Source: Hepsetus odoe (Eukaryota; Chordata; Actinopteri; Characiformes; Hepsetidae). From it: a stretch of 64,000 nucleotides of DNA. How positions within the stretch are numbered: the first letter of the stretch is position 1; every line of letters starts with the position of its first letter. Under the pieces are notes generated by a model that had not been told where the DNA came from, ran no database searches, and saw only the letters and a program-made list of their open reading frames with translations. Positions 37,701 to 47,580 of this stretch are shown here, in pieces. The stretch lies in assembly GCA_017165825.1 (NCBI GenBank), contig CM029383.1:3505626-3569625 (forward strand). Direction: 5' to 3'. Position numbers and translations under genes: made by a program.

Positions 37701-40700
37701 TTAAGCAGGCAAAAGGTACAAAAGGAAAAGAGAAAAACATTCTTAATCTAATGACTGTCCACAAAGGCAACAAGTATTTGATCATTATCGCTGTTGGAAC
37801 AAAACATCCAAATATACTAAAAAGGTAGACATTTAACCATCAAAACTACTGCTCCATTCCATGTGGACACAGTCTAACCAATAGCAGTTGTATCTGGAAA
37901 GTTGTGTCGTATCTAGCACTAGTATCTGGAACTACTGTGTGGGGGGTGGGGGGTGGGCTGTCTGAGTATTTTAGCTAGGCTGATTTTATGAAACACATAA
38001 AATGCGTTTTATGTTTCATAAAATCCACCCATCCCTGCGATGGGCTATCGACCTGTCCAGGGTGCGTCCCCCATCCTCGCCCTGTGTGCGCTGGGTTGGA
38101 CACCAGCACTCCCCCGCGACCCTGTTTGGGACAAGCGGCAGAAAATGGATGGATGAAAATCCACCCAGCTAAAATACTCAGACAGCCACACAGACTACCA
38201 CACAGTAGTTCCAGATACTAGTGCTAGATACGACACAACTTTCCAGATACAACTGCTATTGGTTTGACTCTTAGGCAAGCCACAAATTACACAACTACAT
38301 ATCCCCAGCATATTATTGTATGTTGTAACTGTAACTTATTGTATCATACAGCCTTACACTATTAAAGCTGAACACTAATCTGAATAAACCACTGGCTGTT
38401 GAGTGATACACTAAATGAAGCACATAGAGACACAATAGATGCTGTACAATGCAAGGCTAAAAAGCTGAGAGGAGGAATGAGTGAGGAAAAGAGAATGCAG
38501 CAACAATCCCTTACTCGACATTCAACAATCTGGACTTCTGTGGTACTTTTCCTGTGATAAGGGGGATGATGAAAGCAAGGGTACTTCCATATTGAGGACT
38601 AGCCATAAGCTTGTACATGAAATAACAGTCAAATCTGTTAGTGGCGCCTGACAAATGTACCATTTTAAAGTTCAAGTAAATGAGATCTGCTGGGAGCAAG
38701 GCAGATGCAATGAAATGTTAAATAAAAAACCAAAAAAAAAAAAAAAACACTGCACACACAATGTCCAGAATGTTTCCTGAAGCCACTCCAACTCATTTAC
38801 AATGTGGAGCTAGTAATTATTTTATTGTGTGGGTGTATGTAGCAACAGAACAATAAAGCTGAAATAAAGAGACTGCCATTCACAGCAAAAAAAAAAAAAA
38901 AAAAAAGGAAAGAAAGAAAGAAAGGGGGGGAAAAAAAAAAAAAAAAAGCAGCAGCTTAGGCGATACCAGCGCAGTGAAAGGGGAATTGTGGAAAGGTCTA
39001 GAAGGGTGCAGGTGAGAGCAGGTGATGTCCAATGAGAGAAAGCAACAGCAGTGTCACAATGGATGTGAAATATGCTTGAAAGAGATTAAAATTTGACAGA
39101 AGTACGTTGGAGGAATATTAAACTGAAAAGTGTAGAAAGAAAATTTGACAGAAGTTACAGATCATACAGACAGTTTAGAATAGGTATAATGAAAGAAAAA
39201 AGAAAAGAAAAAAAAAAACAGTTTGCATTCTTTGGATGAAAATTATACTATTTGCCATCTACAAGTTGGCCCTGCTTTATGCTGAAAGTGCAGTGAACTT
39301 GGGCATGAGACCAGTTTTAAGCTGTGAGCCAAACTACAGAAACATACCAAGCATATTACAATCAACAGCAATGCAAAATACATCAATCTAAGTCTTCAAT
39401 CTAAAAGATAGAAGATAGATGCTTTTGTGGATGGTTGATGGCTGAGGTTGAGACTGGTTATGCTCATAACCTCTAGATAATCAAGTCATGCCATGTTCTT
39501 GTAAAGAGCATTTTAAAGATAGAAAACAAAGACTGATAGGACACAGACTACAAAATAAAGAAAACATGAATTGGAAGACAAATGTAATTACATTTTTGCA
39601 TTATTGTAAAAACCTGGTCACTGCAAAATCATAAACTATGAGCTTAAACCTATTACAGAATGCACAGACATGGATGCATGGCAAGTTCCAATAGTTTATA
39701 ACCTCACCTAGTTTATTGGAAGACATGACAATATCCATGGGGACACAGGAATCAAGATCTGCATCCATAATTCCCAGGGGGTCCAGCCTGGCAATATGGT
39801 GGCCACGAATCTGTAACAGTGCCAGAATTTAAGAAAAAGAAGAAGAGAGAAAGACAAATGGGAGAGACAGAGCAACAGCAAAAAGAGAGAGAAAGGGAGG
39901 ACGAGGGAAGACAGCAATCCAAAGGAATTTGAGAGAATGAAGGAAAGAGAACAAAGTGGGAATCAAAGCAGCCAATAGGATGAAAGAGCACAGGGATGGA
40001 AAAGGAAAATACAAGGAAAAAATTAACAACCCTTGTCAAAGTTGGTTATCACGCACATTCTCCACAATATTCTTCTCACTGACTTGATGGGACCACAGTG
40101 AAACCGGGGTATTATCAAAACCTATACAACTGATGCCCAAAGGATTCAATTTGGTGGTAACCTCTCACCTGTGAACAATGCAACAGAACTGAAAGACTAT
40201 GCACAGGTAGAAATAGTCAGTTGACGCACTCACCACCATTCAATTAAATTTTTATGTCTTCTGTAATATTCTGTAACAAATATACAAAACACAATGTACA
40301 GTACTGCGCATAGGTTTTAGGCAGGTGTAAAAAAATGCTGTAAACAAAGAATGCTTGCAGAAATATAAATAATGATTGTTTATTTTTATCAATTTACAAA
40401 ATGCAAAGTGAGCGAACAAAAGAAAAATCTAAATCAAATCAATATTTGGTGTTACTACCTTGTACCTAGTCAGGGATTTTTTTGGATTATAGTCGGTGTC
40501 TGATCAACCAGTTTTACCAAACAGGTGCTGATGATCATCAATGTCACACGTAGGTTGAAACACAGTCATGTTTGGAACGACCTACCAGCCAAGTTCCTTT
40601 AAAAACTGTGTGCAAGTGTACCTAGAAGAATTGATGTTGTTTTGAAGGCAAAGGGTGGTCACACCAAATATTGAATTGATTTGGATTTCTCTTTTGTTCA

Positions 40701-43700
40701 TTTACTGCATTTTGTTGATTGATGAAAATAAATGATTAACACTTCCATTTCTGAAAGCATTCTTTGTTTACAGCATTTTTTCACACCTGCCTACAGTACT
40801 GTATATCATAACAGTGCACATATGTATGCAAGTGTATACAGAATATACCAGCTACAAAGAAAAAGTTCATCCGTGTTAATTTATTGCAAATTTGAAGACA
40901 TATATGCAGGAATTAAGATTTTAAATTATGCACTGAAGCTCATATCTTCAGGAATAAATTATGTCTACCTGGTAGGCCCGGATAAGGGACTGTACAGCCA
41001 AATGGTCTTCCACCAGTTTCTCTATGTTGGGCTGAGATCCTACCAGTGCTTGGGCCTGAGGTAGTCCTGAGAGATTCACCCCCAAACGAGGTGGGCTTTG
41101 ATATGCAGTACCTGGGGGCGCACCTGCATTGGCATTACGGAAGAAGATGTCCCAAGACTGGAGTAAAAGGGGGAAGGAAAAAAAAAAAGCTGTTAGTTAG
41201 TGCCAAAACACATGCTTCTGTTCTGGGACAACAAATAGCTAGCCAAATCTAGATCCACAACTTCAAAAACTATCTCTATATAAGCAAGACAACCGAAAAT
41301 ACATGTTTAATAAATGAGAAATGAACAAAACCCTTAAAGTGCATTCATGCTGGGGGGGAAAAGGAGAAAAGAAAGAAAAAAAAAAAAAAAAAAACAAACC
41401 CACACATGTTCCCCTTTTCTGGAAAGACTGCTTTAAGCAAAACTTCTGTCAACAATCAACTTGCTTATATTCCGTAAACCTTTGTTTAGTAACAACATAG
41501 CTGGTTTACATAAACCCTGTATGCTAAGTCTGATCATCTGCTTGTTTATGAACAGAAATGAAGGAGATCCAGATAATGAGTGATCTGCATGAGTTCACAT
41601 TTATATTTCAATATTTTTCACTTTTCTAATAATTAAATTATGACATCATGAGATACAAGACAGAAAACTGACAACCACAGCAACACCAACAAAAGCAAAA
41701 CTATACTTTCTATTTGCTCTTATAGATCTTGTTCTTATATCTCCATCAGTTATTACCAGTTCTGTATTGCACATCTATCCACAAATATACCTCCCACCTA
41801 ATGCATAACAGTGTTGGCTAGTCAAGAGTCTCTAGTGGACCTCCAGAGTCCTGACTTGTATACCAGCTAAAGGAAACATGATCCAGCACACTCTGACCTG
41901 ACAAGCATCTAATTGGATTTCCATCATTAAGAGGTTAAAGAGCTCAGAGAGTTAAATTTGTAATAGTTGAGAGTGTAGATGGAAGAAACAATGCATCACA
42001 GCAGGGCGTCGAAGGCTTTGCAAAGTGCTGGCACATTGTAGGAGTACTACAACTGCAGGGAAGGCACAAGTGCAGGTCATTAATCTGGTGCAGCAAATTA
42101 CACCAGTAGCAGTTGCCTAATCACAGTTCTTTCAAAAATCCATTCCCATCCAAAGCCTAAATGCTGACAAGGCAAAATTCCAGACTAAAATGTCTTCTAA
42201 AGTTAATCTTATGCCTTTTTATTGTTAGTTACCCCAAACAATACACATACTTATAGAGTGTGTGGAGAAAGCAGTATAATTAGTAGAAAGGGGAAATAGA
42301 ATTTTATTTTTAGATATTGAGATAAAGTAGCCCATACTGGGTAAAAAGTCATCACACATGTTAAAAGCCCCACTTCACAATATTGTTTGAAAATATTGCC
42401 AATTTATAAATCATCAGAAAGTCAAAAAATTGCTGACCATAAGCTGAACGTTTTAGTGTTAGTTTGCAAGCTGTTTTAAACCTTTCCTGAATGTATACCA
42501 TTCATGAATATAATCATTAACAATGATAACAACATTAATGATAGATTCCTACAGCTAAAATACCTCATTATGAAAGCAACACATTTTATGGACAAAATAA
42601 CTGTACAGGTTATACCTTCTGTATAATCCAGACAACCAAATGCATCGCTTTCCTGAAAGTGCTTAACTGACATACATGTGTGATTTAGTTTTGCTGTAAA
42701 AGGTAAAAGTTTTCCCCTTCCAATTTATACAGTCCTTTTGTTGCTGTTGACAAGTTGAGGACCAAAGCAGGTTAATAGCATATAAAGAAAACCATAAACT
42801 GATATTTTTGTTCATTGACTCGAAAGAAGAGCTGCAAAGGCCAATACATTTCTGGGGTCTGATGAAAAGGAGGTTAATCAAGGAAAATATTTATGTTGTA
42901 CTTGACATTATTTGAGACTCATTAGGCAACAGTCATAGGTATTGGAAACACGCTTTACACAATCAAATGACACTAACACTCCATTTGGACAATACACTAG
43001 CTGAAAAGATGAGATAAAACTTAAATACTTACTTCATAGAATGTAAAAAGCACAACATGGAGAGCACTGAACTAGCAGAACTGAAATATGATGGTATTAC
43101 TTGCTTCTTATGTTTAATAAGTAAAAATGGATCTGTTTTTTGACATATCCTACTCGATTCTGGTACTTAATGTCTGTAGTAAACATTTGAATGAATGTAC
43201 TTAGCAACACCTTGCCTACAAATAGACGTGATTCTAATTGTTTGTTGTTATTCAGATAAAATACTGAAATATCCTTTCATTTTCACTTTTGATCTAGCCT
43301 AAATGAACCCTATTCCAGACATGTAATGTTGCCCAAAATCATTTAGCTCTAGCAGCTAAAATCACAAAAGACCACTGAAGTGTCTGATATGCAGGATTTC
43401 TTCTGAATATTGATGAGCAGAGATAGAGAGAACAGAAAGGAAAGTCTACAATCTTTTCAGTTTGACCTGATCCCAGGATCACTGTACAGAACCGGACTAG
43501 AAATGTTTTTGCGATCATTGAAAGAGCCATAAAATCATCCCTGACTCAGAGCACTTCTTCTGATACATACTGCAGCAAGTTTAAAAAAAAAAAAATCCAA
43601 TTTAATATGTAATCAGTTGTTTGTAATATGTTATTACCAAAACCACACAAAACATTTGCTAGCACTTCCTTCTGAACTTCGTGACAGCTTTATAGCTACA

Positions 43701-44858
43701 CATCATCACAGAATAGACCTGGTAGGCAAAAAAACAAAACAAAAAAAAAACAGGAAATACAACAGGTTCTAAGACACCTGAAGATTTTCTAAAACAACAT
43801 TCCTTTCCTACTGAACATGAATGCAACTGATGCATATTTTAATCACATGAATTCAAAGCACTACACTATGCTGCCTAGGTGGAAGGTAAGTACAAACCTT
43901 GTCTGCATCACGAGGTATCAAAATTTCCTCCAGGTCATCTGATACTGATATTCAATTGTTGGTCAAGTAAGACGTTTTCATTTTAAGTTTTAGCAGTAAG
44001 AAGCTATTTTAGGCATACCAGTCAAAATCACAAAATGATAAGACAACTTTCCAAACCTGAAAAACAAACAGGAACACTTGCTAAACTTTGAAACAGTTAA
44101 ACTAAACCATTAAAGGTTTTACTGTTGTGTCCCATTTTTTTGTTGGACTTCTCCAAGCTGTGAATAATACAGATAAGCCTGAACAAAATAGGATTTGGAG
44201 AAGTATCTAGTTGCGATTTCTTTAACCTGGTATTTTGACTGCAATTTATAAGGTATAATAAAGGTAACGTGCTAAACTTCCAAATCACAGGTTCTGCACT
44301 ATTAGATTAAGTAATTATTTTTATTGTTATTATTTATTATAATTTTTCACACAATTAAAACTTGGATATGGATAAATGCACTTATTCAAATTGCAGCTTT
44401 AATGTCAAATTTAAATTGTCCAGCTCAAGTCAATACCTGTGCCATTTTCATTCAAATGCATTTGAAGCTATATAATCAGGTTTTTGCAAACAATAATCGA
44501 TGCAAATGGAAAAGGAAGCCTTAAGTAGTAACGTGAAACTTTCCATTCTGAGGTCTCCCTTCTTTGACTGTTCCAAGAAACAGACCAACAAAGCATGTCT
44601 ATTACACTTCACAGTAGATACATTTACCTTATGCACACTCTTGGGGTTCTCCAGCCATGAATAATACATTTCCTCCACATAGTTGGAGCTTGTCCCATTG
44701 AGGAAAGGCTCAGTAGTGACAGGTGCTGTGTAGGTTCTGAGTGGCTGAAAAGTCCTTGATACGCTCACTGCTGCCGGCTTCCGCTGTGAAAAGTACCGAG
44801 CGTTCTGAGGGGCGGTAATCGGCCGAAGCCTTGCAGTGCAAGTCCTTAAATGATGCAT
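25525..44858 (-). CDS. ogdh: 2-oxoglutarate dehydrogenase E1, mitochondrial, complete
   Basis: Thiamine-diphosphate E1 of the 2-oxoglutarate dehydrogenase complex (TCA cycle). Exons in transcript order: 44858-44628, 41157-40969, 39810-39708, 37503-37388, 37131-36977, 36110-35964, 35813-35723, 35084-34905, 32135-32007, 31860-31681, 31541-31389, 29302-29200, 29109-28981, 28875-28725, 28627-28500, 28384-28206, 28126-28055, 27963-27838, 27228-27156, 26189-26026, 25904-25750, 25645-25525. Phases close to 1024 residues, against 1023 in human. Residues 1-40 form an Arg/Ser-rich presequence. MDADLDS (155-161) corresponds to the proposed calcium site; GMYHRR is 354-359; HGDAAFAGQG begins at 411; NNQIGF (445-450) completes the ThDP/Mg region; EEHKNQGYYDY lies near the C-terminus. 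All introns are GT-AG except intron 15 (GC-AG). Fish may have two ogdh copies; which one this is I cannot say. Confidence 0.97.
26380..26610. repeat. Dispersed repeat in ogdh intron 19, copy 1
   Basis: Contains TTCCTGGTATGCAGTGGTAAGTA and ends with ATGCTGACCCCTGTCCAC, a phrase common in fish Tc1-like or related dispersed repeats. A second copy lies at 51640-51910 and a short one near 58585-58640. Confidence 0.5.
28385..28499 (-). other. ogdh: GC-AG intron (ogdh intron 15)
   Basis: Exon 15 ends ...GTGTTAG and the intron opens with GCAAGT. The acceptor is TTTATAG before GCTTTGAGC. Only this junction keeps the reading frame (VLG-FELGF); the nearby GT dinucleotides give frameshifts. GCAAGT is the usual form of a weak GC donor. 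Confidence 0.9.
29618..29671 (+). repeat. Tail-only copy of the 125-bp retroposon
   Basis: CCCGCGACCCCGTTTGGGAC and the ATGGATGG tail match the last 50 bases of the unit at 168-292. It abuts the left side of the Tc1 element in intron 11. Confidence 0.65.
29680..31207 (+). mobile_element. Near-full-length Tc1-like transposon, ogdh intron 11
   Basis: The plus strand carries most of a Tc1-type transposase. A paired-type N-terminal region at 30073-30327 includes RPGCSRKTTVVDDRRI, and a catalytic region at 30492-30791 includes MDKDTKHTTKA (second catalytic Asp region) and PPDLNPIEQHF (third acidic residue). A stop where FAKK would be expected (30325-30327) and further breaks near 30340-30490 and 30788 disable it. 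The right end reads ...TTTATGGATCTAACTGTA; the left terminal repeat seems lost or replaced by the LINE-tail piece. Confidence 0.8.
32722..32822. repeat. TA microsatellite with CA run
   Basis: About 70 bases of TA repeat, then TACACACATACATACACAC and a CA run, ending at the TGTGCAAAAGTT end of a Tc1-type element. It mirrors the GT/AT array at 34671-34738. Confidence 0.9.
32826..33010 (+). mobile_element. Rearranged end of a Tc1-like element
   Basis: It starts with TGTTGTGCAAAAGTTATAGG and AAATGCTGTAAACAAAGAATGC, the terminal sequence of the MITEs at 34170 and 40301. That is followed by a transposase C-terminal piece reading PQSPDLNIIECVWDYMKRQK, with the PDLN...E motif. It appears to be a fragment of the autonomous parent of the MITEs. 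Confidence 0.65.
33011..34165 (-). mobile_element. Tc1-like transposon remnant, ogdh intron 8
   Basis: Reverse complement of a Tc1-type transposase region: TCTCAATGGGGTTAAGGGCT near 33200, GAACTCATCAGACCACAGGA near 33588 (WSDE region) and GTATTTTTTTCCC further on. No continuous frame survives on the minus strand. Confidence 0.65.
34170..34672 (+). mobile_element. Palindromic Tc1-type MITE, ogdh intron 8
   Basis: Both ends carry the ACAGTACTG type terminal repeat, and the left and right halves are near inverted copies around a centre containing GATGATCATCAGCACCTG. It is about 500 bp with no coding capacity. An oppositely oriented copy lies at 40301-40803 in intron 2 of the same gene. Confidence 0.75.
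34671..34738. repeat. GT microsatellite followed by AT array
   Basis: GT repeat of about 36 bases running into an AT repeat of about 30 bases directly after the right end of the MITE. Confidence 0.9.
36706..36935 (+). repeat. tRNA-derived SINE (GGGGCAGC family), copy 5, ogdh intron 5
   Basis: Head GTGGGGTAGCAGTGGTCTAG, B-box like GGGTTTGAATCCC, tail AGTCACTTTCACTT. Ends about 40 bp from the exon 5 donor of ogdh (36977). Confidence 0.8.
37871..38268. repeat. Long foldback (inverted repeat) interrupted by a retroposon
   Basis: A left arm (about 37871-37979) beginning CCAATAGCAGTTGTATCTGG at 37878 is the reverse complement of a right arm (about 38159-38268) ending CCAGATACAACTGCTATTGG. The centre GAAACACATAAAATGCG with its partner continues the palindrome, so the original element was one hairpin. 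The retroposon at 38031-38155 sits inside. Confidence 0.85.
38031..38155 (+). repeat. 125-bp short retroposon (LINE-tail type), copy 2
   Basis: Same 5' start (ATCCCTGCGATGGGCT) and same length as the copy at 168-292. It is flanked by an 11-bp direct repeat, AAAATCCACCC, at 38020-38030 and 38156-38166. It inserted in the right half of the foldback. Confidence 0.85.
38886..38947. repeat. Poly-A and GAAA low-complexity run
   Basis: A run of A of about 20, then GAAA units, then GGGGGGG and a second A run. No element body is recognised upstream. The rest of intron 3 to 39707 shows no further feature. Confidence 0.85.
40053..40168 (-). pseudogene. ogdh: Divergent alternative ogdh exon 3 (out of frame at main acceptor)
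   Basis: On the minus strand, after TTGTTCACAG, sequence reads GTGAGAGGTTACCACC, then in a shifted frame KLNPLGISCIGFDNTPVS and later IVENV, then a possible donor GTGATAAC. From memory, mammalian OGDH has an alternative exon encoding a KLDPLGISCVNFD-like segment in place of the DADLDS exon. Read from the expected start (VRGY) the frame shifts and hits TGA. Using a downstream acceptor, GAGAG before GTTACC, would give 109 nt, in phase with both neighbours, as exon 3 (103 nt) is. So it is either a decaying exon or one using a shifted acceptor. Confidence 0.6.
40301..40803 (-). mobile_element. Palindromic Tc1-type MITE, ogdh intron 2
   Basis: Ends TACAGTACTGCGCATAGG and CACCTGCCTACAGTACTGTA form terminal inverted repeats. 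The right half matches the reverse complement of the left half of the copy at 34170-34672, so the two copies are in opposite orientation. It lies between ogdh exon 2 and the alternative exon. Confidence 0.8.
41158..44627. other. ogdh intron 1 of the coding region, nothing further recognised
   Basis: AT-rich sequence with poly-A runs near 41377 and 43735. No transposon or RNA gene was recognised. A short exon-like segment at 43898-43938 is discussed among rejected items. Confidence 0.4.
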
Positions 44859-45332
44859 GACAGTCTATAAAGCAGTCCACTCCTCACTGTTCCAACGACA
44901 AGCAGACAGCCACAAGAAGCGTTGCAGGAAAAATCTTCACAACCTGTTCCTTGAAGGCAGTGGCTATTCCTGGCTTCAGCTCCAAGCTTGTCTTTCAGGT
45001 CAAGGCAGTTTCACAAGCTGGGTTTTAAAAAACAACATTTTTATATCAAATATTAGCTGGAAATGTCTTTGCAACAGTAGTCATACATAGTGCACAGAGA
45101 ACCTCTAAACAAGGCTTACCCCTAGGTGTGTCTCAAAAAGCCACAGGTGATTGTGTACCTCAGTGAAGTTGAACACAACTGCAATATTTGCCCCAGGACC
45201 TGATATACTGTGATAATCAGATCTGTGTAAATTACACTACAAATTGTCTCACTGTGGGCTGAGCTGTTTCACAATGACAATTAGTCGCTTTTGCTTTCAA
45301 AACAAATCTACATTAACAGAAGCAAATGATCT

Positions 45333-45535
45333 ATGGGGCAGCAGTGGACTAGTGGTTAGGGACTAGGCCCCAGGATCGGAATCCCACACCAGTAGGTTGC
45401 CCTGAGATACCCTTGAGCAAGGTACCATTCCCATCAATGCTCCATGGGCACTTTCAAGCGCACAAGTGTGTGTGTAAATGCAGAGGAAGCATTTTGTTAT
45501 GGTTTACTGTGTGCTGAGCTGTGTTTCACCTTCAC
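45333..45535 (+). repeat. tRNA-derived SINE (GGGGCAGC family), copy 6
   Basis: Head ATGGGGCAGCAGTGGACTAG, tail GTGCTGAGCTGTGTTTCACC, some internal loss. It sits in the predicted first (5' UTR) intron of ogdh. Confidence 0.75.
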
Positions 45536-46329
45536 GTCGAAGCAATCATCGAGGTGGGGGACAAGTTTGACCATAGCGGCGTTCAGACCACTGTGATATG
45601 TTGATAACTCACTTACAGAGACTGAACAACTTGGGAAAGTGTACTCTCAGGTTGTCAGAAAAGCAGCTATATTTGCTGAAGAACCATCAGAATGATCATC
45701 AGTGACTTGGACCTGGAGTGCTTATTTTTTTCTGTAGTGAACTATGAGATGGCGTTGGGGTGGGAAATAATAATAATAATATAATTTCACACGGTCATTC
45801 ATTTTTTTCTGGAAAATCAAATAAGTTTAAATAGAGAGGACTGAGCACGCAGAGCCTCCAAAATATGAATCCAATGATTTTTCATCATTATCTCCCAGTG
45901 TTGACCAAATCCAGTAAATCAGACCATTTCTGCCCTCGTTATGAAGAAGGTGGTCAGATTTCTGTTATTCCTCACAATATCACGATGCGCTCAGATATGG
46001 ACTGCGAAATTTACCACGAAATCTATCGTCCAATTGCGAGTTAAATGGTTTTATAACGTCTTGCCCAGCAGTGTGCAAATTTAAAGCATCTTTGTTAAAA
46101 ACACTCTTCTCCCCTCGGAGAACCCAGAGCGTCGCCGGACTGAGTCACGTGGGCGTAACTATTTATCTCTACTGAGGCTCTTAACGGACTATTTTAACAG
46201 ATAACTTTGAAATGACGTCGTTAAAGGTGTAAAATATGAAATATAGCAGAATTTCAAATGCAAACGGGGCGTAAAATACATGTTTTTCCTTAATAAGTTG
46301 AAGGAGAGATGATGGTCAGGCGGAGTAAA

Positions 46330-46850
46330 GTGTGTAAACGGTCTCTGACAGACTCTTCCCGCAGCTCTGAGCCGCCGGAGCTCACGGGACAGCGGACACT
46401 GTCGTTGTCTCTCACCGCTGACACTGTATACCGCCGTTAAAGCCAAGACAGCCGTCGACCTGACCGACCTGCCTGACTGACTGACTGACTGACTGACCAA
46501 CTGCAACTAAACGGGTGTTAGCCCGGTTAGCGCAATAGCTGTCCGGATAAGTATTGAGCAGTGTTTACAGTGCAAATACAGCACCCAGAGGACCGCACGC
46601 TTACCTTCGGTCCATCAGGAGTGTGTCGAATGGTTAAAATCTGAAATAAAAGGGACCGTGCAGTTTACTATTCGGTTTCCTCCGTTCAGCCGCCTTCCCT
46701 CAACTTTCAAACCTGGAGAAGCACAGCGCTGCGTCACCACGGCGTTGCGTCAGAGAGGGGCGGGGGGGCGGAGCGAGCGAGCGAGAGGGGGGCGGAGCGA
46801 GCGAGCGAGAGGGCGGGGGCGGGGGCAGGGCAGGCTGATGATGTAGTTTG
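46330..46850 (-). promoter_or_regulatory. ogdh: CpG-rich ogdh promoter region
   Basis: CpG frequency rises sharply compared with flanks, with GC-box type GGCGGGGGCGGGGGC near 46813 and GCGAGCGAGCGAGAGG repeats. No TATA box is visible. About 200 bp into the following intron lie TGAGTCACGTGGG at 46141 (overlapping AP-1 and E-box type words) and TGACGTCG near 46213. Promoter assignment rests on position upstream of the predicted exon 1 donor. Confidence 0.6.
46605..46730 (-). other. ogdh: Predicted ogdh non-coding first exon
   Basis: The minus strand ends CTGATGGACCGAAG followed by GTAAGCGTG, a good donor at 46604. The ogdh start exon begins at 44864, after CTTTATAG. Joining them gives a 5' UTR in which an upstream ATG (46615-46613) opens a nine-codon ORF that runs over the main start codon. 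The 5' limit is a guess. Confidence 0.5.
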
Positions 46851-46854
46851 GGCA

Positions 46855-46961
46855 GAGAGAGAGCGAGAACAAGAGAGACAGAAAGCAAGACAGAGACAAA
46901 CATGGAGAGAGAGAGAGAGAGAGAGACAGACAGATAGAGAGAAACAGAGTGACAGAGACAG

Positions 46962-46997
<36 letters not shown>

Positions 46998-47580
46998 TAG
47001 AGAGAAACAGAGCGACAGAGACAAACAGGGAGAGAGAGAGAGAGAGAGAGACAGACAGATAGAGAGAAACAGAGCGACAGAGACAAACAGGGAGAGTGAG
47101 AGAGAAACAGAGACAAACAGAGATAGAAGTAAAGAGAGAGACAGAGACAAACATGGAGAGAGAGAGACAAGCAGAGAGACAGAGGTAAAGAGAGAGAGAC
47201 AAGGAGTGAGACAGAAATAAACAGGGAGAGAGAGGAAGACAAAGAGAGAGACAGAGAGCAAAACAGAGACAAACGGAGAGAGAAACAGATAGAAGTAAAG
47301 AGAGAGAGATGAATAAGGAGAGAGAGACAAACAGAAACAGATACAGAGGTAAAGAGAGAAATACAAGGAGTGAGACAGGAATAAACAGGGAGAGAGAGAC
47401 AGAGACACACACAAACACACAAGGAGAGAGAAGAAGACACGGGAGAGAGACAGAGTGAAAAAAGACAGAGAAAGAGGTAGCGGGAGTCAACAGACAAACA
47501 GGGAGAGAGACACATACAAGCATAGATAGAGGAAGCGAGACAGAGAGAGACAGAAAGACACACAAAAAGGAGACAGAGAC
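46855..47580. repeat. Purine-rich tract with ~66-bp internal repeats
   Basis: About 725 bp of nearly pure A/G with scattered C on the plus strand. GA runs alternate with ACAGACAGATAGAGAGAAAC, which recurs at about 46925, 46988 and 47050 in a repeat of roughly 63-66 bp. Open frames of up to 287 codons on the minus strand encode Ser/Leu/Cys repeats and are artefacts. Confidence 0.9.

Noticed and set aside
43898..43938. Exon-like segment in ogdh intron 1: AG, then a frame reading DDLEEILIPRDADK, then GTTTGT
   Set aside because: 41 nt (or 47 with another acceptor) would shift the frame between exons 1 and 2, which join in phase 0, and I know no OGDH isoform with this sequence. Transcript data could reverse this.
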